The notes under the pieces were generated by a model. It was not told the DNA's origin, did no database searches, and saw only the letters and a program-made list of their open reading frames with translations. Of a stretch of 64,000 nucleotides of DNA, positions 48,312 through 55,802 are shown piece by piece; within the stretch, counting starts at the first letter, position 1, and every line of letters starts with the position of its first letter. Source of the DNA: Aculops lycopersici (lineage: Eukaryota; Arthropoda; Arachnida; Trombidiformes; Eriophyidae); assembly GCA_015350385.1 (NCBI GenBank), contig WNKI01000004.1, positions 2,953,187-3,017,186 on the forward strand, in the 5' to 3' direction. A program made the translations under genes and the position numbers.

Positions 48312-49210
48312 GCGTAACGAGTCAGTAGAGAAGTCTACTTTCTACAGCAGCCCAAGGGGGCGACTCTTGTTTGCGCTTATCGACAGCAAAAAATTGTCGA
48401 AAAGGAAGATGGGCTCGAAGATGGGGTAAAATCTCTAATGTTTACTATGACACCTGTGGAGCCAACAAATCGAGTCCGCGCAACTCCGAGGTGAGAGAGA
48501 AAAAAGTCGCGAGTTTATTCGAGTTTCAACTCCAACAAAAAATCCAATAAAAATTAGGGTTAGGAGGATGTAAAAAATCTAATCGGAGGCGGAAAAAGCC
48601 TAACTTAACTCTCGCTACAATCGATACAGATAATTTGGACTACATTCACACGGACGGCGGCGGTCGTTTCCAGTTCTGGCAAGCTTGTTGCTGGTCAGCG
48701 TCATGCAACAGGTCGCCGTGGACGCCGCACACGGTCGCGCAGCGAGCGAACGGAGATGGAATGTGTGTTCAATCTTTGATTTGATTCGATTCAGAACGGT
48801 TTTTAATGGCAAATCAAATGTCAAGTTAGGACTTGAATAGAGGGAGCTTACGCAAAAAAAAAATCGATGCGACCAACTAGTAGAATGCACTGATTGATCA
48901 TTTAAGTGCCGACAAATCAAACTTTTCTCTCGCTTGCTCTCGAGCCAAAATTAAAACTTAATTGAGTGCATTAGTCCGTCGTCATCATAATCATCAGCGT
49001 AATCATGTCGCCATTTACCTGACCGAATGCGAACCCCTTGAATTGCTTCAAGTCGAGCTCGTTTTTGGAATGCAAATTAGTCGTTTGTTTTGATCTCTAA
49101 TCAAGTAGAGAGGAAAAAACATTGGCCAGCGCACCCACCTGTTGTCCATCTAGCGCCGATTCGCCGAATGAATGACGCAGCCGAACAGCTGAGCCAAACG
49201 GAAGTCCGAC
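48312..49210. repeat. Diverged direct repeat, copy B
   Basis: Partner of 37888-38970, same orientation, about 10.4 kb away. Its right end lies about 150 bases from the giant gene's first coding exon. Confidence 0.85.
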
Positions 49211-49361
49211 AAAATATCAGATTGGCACAGATGATTTCGATTGATAAACAAGTAAGGGGAAATCAACTTCCGTCTCTTGCTATGAGCTGGATAAAGCGAA
49301 GAGACTCTCTCAAACTATCAGCAAAGCAAAAATAGATTTCTCTAATGAAAAGTCAACTCAC

Positions 49362-49506
49362 CTTTTGGATCCAAAAAGTCTCCTAGTCTATCACCATTAT
49401 AAGCATTGATTTCTGTTGCTCTAGTTGCTTGGCTTAGCATTAATGTTGATAGTGTTGCTATAGTTAGGAGGAGGAGGAGCGGGGATATTTGCGTGAGCCT
49501 TTGCAT
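49362..49506 (-). CDS. Giant mucin-like membrane protein, exon 1 (signal peptide)
   Basis: ATG at 49506 in the context agcaaagATGc opens MQRLTQISPLLLLLTIATLS, a typical signal peptide with cleavage likely after the following ATRA-like segment. It continues to DFLDPK and ends AAAG|GTGAGT in phase 1. The next minus-strand exon with a matching phase 1 acceptor and no start of its own is exon 2 at 27187, giving a Gly/Ala codon at the join. The frame is open upstream to another ATG at 49710, which would bury the hydrophobic stretch 68 residues in; the inner ATG is therefore preferred. Linking across 22 kb rests on phase, strand, and exon 2's lack of a start, not on direct evidence. Confidence 0.65.
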
Positions 49507-49588
49507 CTTGCTTTGCTTTAATATTTTTCTCTCAGAAACTAAATCACTTGAGGCCTTGAGTTTCTTGTTGTTATTATTGTGATAGATC

Positions 49589-49603
49589 ATGCAACAGGTG
49601 GTT
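49589..49603 (+). promoter_or_regulatory. Best Scratch/Snail-type motif match
   Basis: ATGCAACAGGTGGTT, about 85 bases upstream of the exon 1 ATG, matches base for base the Scratch (SCRT) zinc-finger consensus as I recall it. It is the fullest member of the motif family scattered through this gene. Confidence 0.5.
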
Positions 49604-50091
49604 GCTCTCAGGAATCTTCTCGCTTCCGCTTCTTCCAACTTCCTGTGTCTTCTACTCCTGATCTCAGCCTCAGGGTCAAAAATTCTACCAATCACTTGGC
49701 TGAGTGACATTGTTGCCAGCGATCAATAATATCTAAACTTGAATCAACTAAAAACTTGTTGCTATCTTATTCTCTTGAGATTAAGTTGGTCAACTAAAAA
49801 AATAACTCCCTGCAAACAAGTGCAGTGCATAATTTGATTGATTTGTTGAGCAGTTTACCTATGGCAATAGCTTAATAATATATATGCTAATTAGAGCTCA
49901 AGGTACGTAAAATGAGACTCGCCGCAACCTTTGGTGACTATCTGACAAGAACGTGTGTCATGCTATCGATTGTTTCTGTCGTTGTTGTTGTCGTTGTCGT
50001 TGTTACCTGGCGCTGGTCTCGTACTAGAATGAGAGTAAGATAGAAAAGAAGCAAGCAGAAAAGTCAGGCAGATGAAAGATTTTCAGGTGAG

Positions 50092-50101
50092 GCGCATGCG
50101 C
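50092..50101. promoter_or_regulatory. NRF-1/Erect-wing-type palindrome GCGCATGCGC
   Basis: A perfect GCGCATGCGC core sits within a 16-bp palindrome, GAGGCGCATGCGCCTC (50089-50104). NRF-1 family sites mark promoters in animals. It lies about 0.6 kb upstream of the giant gene's exon 1 ATG. Confidence 0.5.
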
Positions 50102-50325
50102 CTCGAACCGGCGTCAGTTGCGCCAAGACTTGTGGGTTAGCAACCCGAGAGACGTCTATGATCAAAGAGTGGAGTTAATTTTTCGTCTTGTGCGATGCAT
50201 ACGATTCTTACAGCATGATAATGTATGATCGCACTGACCATTCTAACGGCTAGCTAACTGTACTGTGTGATTCCAAATCAACTGCAGAAAACAGGCATGT
50301 TTTCGGTGCACACACCCCTTTGCAC

Positions 50326-50511
50326 ATGAACAACGCGGAATCTCTGTGGAAAAACTGGTTAGATAACGCGGGATCGAGTCAAGGGGCCGGTCACTTTGGT
50401 GCCGAGTCCGAAAAATGGTGCAAAGATAGGCGCTTTTTTCTGGATCGCGAAAAAAGTTGGGTTCACAGTGTTGCATTGGGTCGCTATGACACCAATGGGT
50501 GTGTAAATTGA
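50326..50511 (+). CDS. Possible 61-aa small ORF
   Basis: ATG to TGA encodes MNNAESLWKNWLDNAG and onward. It is mixed in composition, rich in Trp and charged residues, and free of the repeats that make most frames here. No domain is recognised. The opposite strand is also open over this interval (50243-50551). It could be a microprotein, an exon fragment, a transposon remnant or chance. Confidence 0.2.
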   Translation: MNNAESLWKNWLDNAGSSQGAGHFGAESEKWCKDRRFFLDREKSWVHSVALGRYDTNGCVN

Positions 50512-50752
50512 GCCCAAATCCACACACTAAAAAGAGGGAAAAAATCTGCATTTATTTTTGAATCATATAGAAACTCAATGAATGGCCGTTAGTCGGCGCC
50601 TAAAAAATATCTCTCTCCACGAGCTTGTCACACGGTAAATTGGCTAGCTGCTCGACGAATTATATAATCAGTGAATGTGTAGGCATGGAGTTATTTATCT
50701 GAGATCAAATCGCCTCGAGCGCCGGGCTCAAGGTAGCGGAAGTGAGTAAGAG

Positions 50753-50758
50753 TTTATT
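50753..50758 (-). terminator. Poly(A) signal AATAAA for the DM4/DM12-like gene
   Basis: Minus-strand AATAAA 30 nt downstream of the stop codon. Confidence 0.6.
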
Positions 50759-50787
50759 GCATCATGATTATTGTGGTGGTAATTTAC

Positions 50788-51981
50788 TCAAGGCGCCACC
50801 GTAACGGGAATCGCAGGTATTGGCACCGCGGCTGCCGGCGTGGCTCCTGAATTCGCTGATGCTGCGGCCGCATTGGCCACCATCTGTTGCATCATTGCCG
50901 GCATTGCGCGCTGCCTGAGAGTTTCCGATAGCCGGCCGGCCACCATGGACAGGGGGGAGTTTGGACACTGGAGGTACTTGGCGCCACAGTCGGTGCCTAA
51001 AACAATTCCATCGAGCCAAGCCTTCGAGTATTCGGTGCCGAAGTTGAGATAAACCGTGGCGGAGATTCTCTGCAAGGTGGTCGACATGCCGCGCGCTTGC
51101 CGCGACACGTGGCCAGCGAGCTCGCACACTGCGCGATACCGACACTGGCCCTCGGGAATCGAGCGAACCGATTCTACGACCGGCTCTAAAACTTGACGAT
51201 ATTGGCTGATCATTTGTTTAAAGGAAGTGGGAATTTGATTCTGTAGATTGGCCAGGTGAGGAGCCATCATTTGCGCGTAATCAGGTTGAATTTGGCGAGC
51301 GAAACCCACGAGTCCAGTGCCGAGACCGAGTGAGGTGAGAAGAGATGGGAAAATCAGGTGAATTAGATAGGCGCCCACTGACCAGATTAAACCTCTAATT
51401 AGTGCATGCTTAATGGTGATACCGATGAGGGGTCCAAGCAGTAGGGCTTTCAGAGTGAGCAGACCCAAATCCCTCTTTTTACTCTGACCAACTATTAGGG
51501 TTCTATTTCCTTCCAATTTTAACCTGTTGCCAAAAATGCCAGTCACAATCCTAGTATCACTGTCATTCTGTCGCTTCTCCGGGTTAACCGAAACTTTATC
51601 TAGATCATTCTCGCCCTCAATTTCATACTCGTCATCGGCGTCGCCGTCATCCTCATCGTCGTCGTCCTCATCGTCCTCATCGTCATTCTCCTCCTTTTCA
51701 TCGCCCTCTTCCTCGTTTTTGACCTTTGCCTTCTCCTCAATTTCCCTCTTTGCTGCCTCCCCTAGACTCTCAGTCGTTCCATTTACCTGTTTAGTTGGCG
51801 AGCTTTGGTCTGTGCCAAGTAGTAGTGAGGTTTCATTCGAAACAGGCCTCAATATTCTGGCCAAGGAGGCGTGGTGATTTTGATGCAATGGGTGTTGTTG
51901 GTTTTGTTGCTGAGATGATGGGCCGGCCAGCACGAGGCAACAGGTGGTGGCGAGGATTAAAATTATCGTTGATGGATGCAT
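50788..51981 (-). CDS. Secreted DM4/DM12-family-like protein
   Basis: The 397-aa product starts with a clear signal peptide (MHPSTIILILATTCCLVLAG). A Gln/His-rich stretch and N-glycosylation sites (NET, NGT, NDS, NRT) follow, then a strongly acidic tract of mostly Asp/Glu (about 85-125), a hydrophobic segment (about 172-222, LLTLKALLLGPLIGITI and IWSVGAYLIHLIFPSLL) that may span or insert into a membrane, and a C-terminal region CRYRAVCELAG...YSKAWLDGIVLGTDCGAKYLQCPNS. The four-cysteine layout with final DCxxxYxxCPxS is that of the arthropod DM4/DM12 family, whose function is unknown. An Ala/Pro-rich tail ends it. The ATG at 51981 is genuine, and no intron is needed. It sits between the giant gene and FBXL16 on the same strand. 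Confidence 0.8.
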   Translation of the reverse strand: MHPSTIILILATTCCLVLAGPSSQQQNQQHPLHQNHHASLARILRPVSNETSLLLGTDQSSPTKQVNGTTESLGEAAKREIEEKAKVKNEEEGDEKEENDDEDDEDDDDEDDGDADDEYEIEGENDLDKVSVNPEKRQNDSDTRIVTGIFGNRLKLEGNRTLIVGQSKKRDLGLLTLKALLLGPLIGITIKHALIRGLIWSVGAYLIHLIFPSLLTSLGLGTGLVGFARQIQPDYAQMMAPHLANLQNQIPTSFKQMISQYRQVLEPVVESVRSIPEGQCRYRAVCELAGHVSRQARGMSTTLQRISATVYLNFGTEYSKAWLDGIVLGTDCGAKYLQCPNSPLSMVAGRLSETLRQRAMPAMMQQMVANAAAASANSGATPAAAVPIPAIPVTVAP

Positions 51982-52403
51982 GTTAGCGGTTAAAATAACA
52001 ATAATAATAACTGACTAAATAAAACTTGATAAAGAAGGTGGGTTAAAACTTTGGGCTTGGTGGGCGTTGAGTCTCTGGTTAGTGTAATAATAGTGTATAA
52101 AACATTTAAAAAGACTCTCACTCTTCCTTTCACCAACTAAATTACAAGTGAGAAGCAAGTTGATGCGAGACGATTATTTGATCGCATTTATCACTTGTCT
52201 TGGTCGAATAATCTAGATCAAACAGGTGGAGCGTGCTGCACTCTTTGAGGTTTTTTCTGCTCATTAGTGCACATGTACTCTTTGTATTTTTATATTGTAT
52301 TTATTGGTGTTTTTTCAAGTATCATGATCGCTGATGGTATTTGTCATTTGGCTAATCATTGATTGAGTCATTAAGTTAGTTAGTTTGTTGCTTGGTTGGT
52401 GTA
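51982..52403. other. Promoter of the DM4/DM12-like gene and 3' UTR of FBXL16
   Basis: AT-rich spacer. Minus-strand AATAAA at 52300-52305 marks the FBXL16 3' end, leaving about 320 bases for the downstream gene's promoter and 5' UTR. A plus-strand TATAAAA near 52094 has no associated gene. Confidence 0.5.
52300..52305 (-). terminator. Poly(A) signal AATAAA for FBXL16
   Basis: Minus-strand AATAAA about 100 nt after the FBXL16 stop. Confidence 0.6.
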
Positions 52404-55400
52404 TCAAAATATAACTTTGCATCCCTGCATTCGAGAGGATAAAAATTGTTGTAGCTCAACGTTGACAGCTTGACAATTGGTTAGCTCAACCTCAAGCAGA
52501 TTCTCGAGTTCAATCAAACACATTAAACTCCTCGCTGTCACTTGCTGCAATCCCGCAACTGAAAGGTACCCGAGAGATTCAATTGATAATATTGACTCTA
52601 GTCCAATGTCGGTGATTCGCGGACACCACCTTATGTGCAACAACTCCAACCGACTCATTGTTGCCAGGTAACTGAGGCCAGCGTCGGTGATGTTGACATT
52701 TCTATCCAGTATCAAGTGGGTTAATGAGTTTCCCAAATCGCAAGCTATACACTCCAACGAGGCATCGGTAATTTTGGTGCACCAACTGAGATCCAGCGAC
52801 CGGAGACGCGTTGCCCTTTCGGCTAGAATTTCAATGCCATCGTCGCAAATCTTCGTTGAGCCAGATAGTGAGAGGGCCTCAAGGTGAGACAGGTGTTTTG
52901 CAATGACCATTAAGCTTTGGTTTGTTATCTCCTTGCAATCGGGTAGCTCGAGTCGCTTTAGATTTGAAGTGTCCGCATTGAGGCTTAAGTATTCAATGAA
53001 AGCATCAGTCAAGTGGTAGGCTTGTATTTTTAACCCATTTAGTTGGTCCATAATCTGAGCTAAACGTTGCGCAAAACCATCGGCAATATTAATGCAATCC
53101 GTTACAATGAGACTCTTCAATTTGGTTAGTTTGATTAGCTCAATCCCATTGCTTATCTCATTGCAGCCCGACAATTCCAACTCCTCAAGTTGACTGAAGC
53201 TTGAGACAAATAGTTCGAGTCCTCGATCCGTGATGCAACAATTATTCAACCTGGCCACCGAAATCCTTCCATGCGCTCCACTTGGCAACTTTCCAATGAG
53301 ATCCTCGATATCCTCGTCGGTGGCGCCAAACAAACAGATTGCATCGAATCCCCGCTCGTCCAATGAGTTGTAGAGTTTCTCTCTTAGAAACTCGATGCGA
53401 CTTGATTCGGACAATGGGGACAGGAGTGAGGATAGTGACACCGACGAGAAGGTGGACGAAATTTGCGATGGAATTGAGGAAGACTTTGAAGCTTGGCACA
53501 TGGTACCATTGATGGGCTCGCCCAATTGACTTGCGGACGATTCCAGTTGCTGCTGCTGGTTTGATATGGGACAGTTGGGTATTTGATATTGACCAACTCG
53601 AGTTGCCGAGTAGGCTACCTGATTGTTGCGGTGCGTGTACCTGTTGCATAATTCCTGGATGCGCCACACGCCATCCTGATCAAAAAGCTCCAGGTCACCT
53701 GTCAGCCGGTCCGTCGAGGACATGAGCGTCACTACGCCGGAAGTAAGCGACGACTCGGCAGTTGAGAGTGTGGTTGTTGAGTTGTTGGTGGTTCTGTTCA
53801 TCTTTGCAGGTACATTAGTTGTGGTTGTTGGGTGACTATATCCGTTACTTTGGTTCCCGTTACCGTTACTGTTTGCTTGCAGCTGTAGCTGTTTTTGCTG
53901 CTGCTTCAACTTGGCCGATTGCAACGTGCTCATTATACACTCAACCAACTGCTCCCTCCTCAATTGGGTGCAATCAATCACACTGACCAAATCCTTCCAA
54001 TAGGCTCGCTTCGAGTACAAAACCTCGCGCCACTTTCGGCAAACTTGAGCCGCTGAGCAACGGTCCATTGGCTCCAGGTAATCGAATAGTCTAATTAGGA
54101 ACGCATCCTCTTGCAATAGTTGGTCAATCTTCTGTGCCTTCGTGGCAAGTTGGGTCAATTGCCAGGTCAGGTACTTTGCTTTCAAGCTCTTGGGCGGAGT
54201 TTTAGGTGGCAGTGGCTTCACAATGGTCGTTGGTTTGAAGGAAGAGTTTAAATTTTGTATGCTGTTGCTGTTGGTGTTGGTGCGGGTGGTTATATCATTA
54301 TCTGGAATATTATTGTTTATATCGATGGATGTTATTTGCTTAAATTTTTTGTGGCTTATGTCACCTGCTACCACTTCGGCGTTGTTGATATTGTCAACTA
54401 CCATATGTGGACGTTGTTTTGTTGGCGTAGAGCTATCGATTGTATTTCCTCTGCTCAGGTGAAGCTGATTCGACTTGTTGTTGCAATTGTTTCTTCGAGG
54501 TGAACTCGACGAACTGGTTGCATCGATTGTCTCTATTGAAGTCCGACTTGATGTTTCAAATGATTGCACAATGTTACGCACGCGTCTCTTATCTCTCAAA
54601 ATTTGCTCCACTTCCGACGATTCTCTTTGCTGGTTTCCATTGTCATTGTCTGTTGAATTTTGTCCCAGGTGGCCGCAATCGTCGCTCGACTTCCATTGGC
54701 CAATGCGACTCAGGTGAGCTCGTGTTGCATGCGACGACGTTGAGGCTGGCGTGGAGTTGTGGTGATGTTGCTGTTGCTGGTCCTGTTGAGATCGAGGACA
54801 AATTTCGGTGACAAACTTGTACACTTGAGCCGACGGCGAAACCACCTTCTCCGATTGATTGCACTCGTCGTCATACAGAACCAATTGCCGTGGTTGTCTT
54901 GTTATTGTGGTACCTGTTTGAATGAATGTGATCACTTCATCCTGCTCCTCCTTTCCAATAATTTCTTCGTCTGCTCGAGGCTGCTGCTGTCGTTGCAAAT
55001 CCAAATCTTCACTCGCCTTGCTTATCAATTCTCCAAATGGACTAACTATCAAGTGGAAATTATTGTCACTACTCCTTGTACTCGTAGCAGTAGCAGTAGT
55101 CAACTCGACTTCCTGTTGGCTTGCAATTTTAGAGTCCAAACTAGTGCCTGCGTTATTGTTGCTCAATTTTACCTCCACCTTAAGAAACTTTGGCTCTGTA
55201 TTTATATTCCTAATCAAGTTATTGTTTACCTCATCACCGAAGCACTTTGCTAAAATTTCGCTGCGAGTCTCATCTATTTCATCGCTATCGTCGATCGAAT
55301 GAACTAGAGTGGCGCGATAAGTTTTGTCGCTCTCGCAACCACCTGGCTGATTTTCAATCTCTGGAGTGAAATTTGATTGCTCTCTTATATTTCCGCTTGT

Positions 55401-55802
55401 TAACTTGCTTACAACTTGCTGCTTCGTTTGGCTCGCAAGGAAGTCTACTCGCTTCTCTTTGGCTTCAATCACAACTTGGCTCTTCTTATTCGCTATTGAC
55501 TCGATTGGCGCTGCCACTTCACCTTGAGCAGTCGTCTTTTGTTGTAGTCGTTGTTGCTGTTGCTGCTGCTGTTTAATTGTTGTCTTATTGGCGAAGGCGA
55601 CAAACTTCATTTGCAACTGTTTCAATGGCGAGGGTGGCGGCGCTTGTGGTTCTTGGTGGCTTTGGTACTTATCGTCGGCATTTGTGGCTTTTTTTGCTGA
55701 GGTGGAGGGACTTCCACTCATGGAATTCGAGAAACACCTACTCAATTCGGTGGTGGCTTTTTTAGTTCCAAACAGGAAGTTGAATAGGTGACAGGAGTCC
55801 AT
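52404..55802 (-). CDS. FBXL16: F-box/LRR-repeat protein 16 with long N-terminal extension
   Basis: The 1132-aa protein has three parts. Residues 1 to about 550 are low-complexity, rich in Q, N, S and T, with no recognised domain. An F-box lies at about 560-610 (FLIRLFDYLEPMDRCSAAQ followed by VCRKWREVLYSKRAYWKDL). Leucine-rich repeats of the Cys-containing type fill about 850-1132; LSLSGSTKICDDGIEIL, LRSLDLSWCTKITDASLE and LSYLATMSRLELLHIRWC track human FBXL16 closely, as does the ending VIF. FBXL proteins recruit substrates to SCF ubiquitin ligases, though vertebrate FBXL16 is reported to act atypically. The human protein is about 480 aa, so the first half is extra. A Ser/Thr/Gln-rich insert separates F-box and LRRs. 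The ATG at 55802 is genuine; the ORF is a single exon. Confidence 0.9.
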   Translation of the reverse strand: MDSCHLFNFLFGTKKATTELSRCFSNSMSGSPSTSAKKATNADDKYQSHQEPQAPPPSPLKQLQMKFVAFANKTTIKQQQQQQQRLQQKTTAQGEVAAPIESIANKKSQVVIEAKEKRVDFLASQTKQQVVSKLTSGNIREQSNFTPEIENQPGGCESDKTYRATLVHSIDDSDEIDETRSEILAKCFGDEVNNNLIRNINTEPKFLKVEVKLSNNNAGTSLDSKIASQQEVELTTATATSTRSSDNNFHLIVSPFGELISKASEDLDLQRQQQPRADEEIIGKEEQDEVITFIQTGTTITRQPRQLVLYDDECNQSEKVVSPSAQVYKFVTEICPRSQQDQQQQHHHNSTPASTSSHATRAHLSRIGQWKSSDDCGHLGQNSTDNDNGNQQRESSEVEQILRDKRRVRNIVQSFETSSRTSIETIDATSSSSSPRRNNCNNKSNQLHLSRGNTIDSSTPTKQRPHMVVDNINNAEVVAGDISHKKFKQITSIDINNNIPDNDITTRTNTNSNSIQNLNSSFKPTTIVKPLPPKTPPKSLKAKYLTWQLTQLATKAQKIDQLLQEDAFLIRLFDYLEPMDRCSAAQVCRKWREVLYSKRAYWKDLVSVIDCTQLRREQLVECIMSTLQSAKLKQQQKQLQLQANSNGNGNQSNGYSHPTTTTNVPAKMNRTTNNSTTTLSTAESSLTSGVVTLMSSTDRLTGDLELFDQDGVWRIQELCNRYTHRNNQVAYSATRVGQYQIPNCPISNQQQQLESSASQLGEPINGTMCQASKSSSIPSQISSTFSSVSLSSLLSPLSESSRIEFLREKLYNSLDERGFDAICLFGATDEDIEDLIGKLPSGAHGRISVARLNNCCITDRGLELFVSSFSQLEELELSGCNEISNGIELIKLTKLKSLIVTDCINIADGFAQRLAQIMDQLNGLKIQAYHLTDAFIEYLSLNADTSNLKRLELPDCKEITNQSLMVIAKHLSHLEALSLSGSTKICDDGIEILAERATRLRSLDLSWCTKITDASLECIACDLGNSLTHLILDRNVNITDAGLSYLATMSRLELLHIRWCPRITDIGLESILSIESLGYLSVAGLQQVTARSLMCLIELENLLEVELTNCQAVNVELQQFLSSRMQGCKVIF

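Larger units (their letters stand above)
27188..49361 (-). other. Intron 1 of the giant gene (about 22 kb)
   Basis: No coding exon of the giant gene is supported here, although short alternative exons cannot be excluded. The region carries microsatellites, hairpins, a ~1-kb diverged duplication and, by eye, about 28 copies of AACAGGT and 14 of AACAAGTG on either strand (roughly 3 and below 1 expected). A plus-strand stretch 31460-31550 starts with ATG, encodes a Trp/Leu-rich hydrophobic leader and ends at a GTGAGA donor. It may be an exon of a nested gene or chance from GTT repeats. Confidence 0.55.
49604..50752. other. Giant-gene promoter region and downstream flank of the DM4/DM12-like gene
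   Basis: About 1.1 kb with no recognised gene. It contains an ATATATA stretch near 49880, a (GTT/GTC) run near 49980, the NRF-1-like palindrome at 50092, and a block at 50150-50550 whose base composition lacks the surrounding triplet repeats. Confidence 0.4.

Noticed and set aside
50089..50150. tRNA-like B box (GGTTCGAGGCG on the minus strand)
   Set aside because: No A box or cloverleaf could be placed; the sequence is explained by the palindrome.
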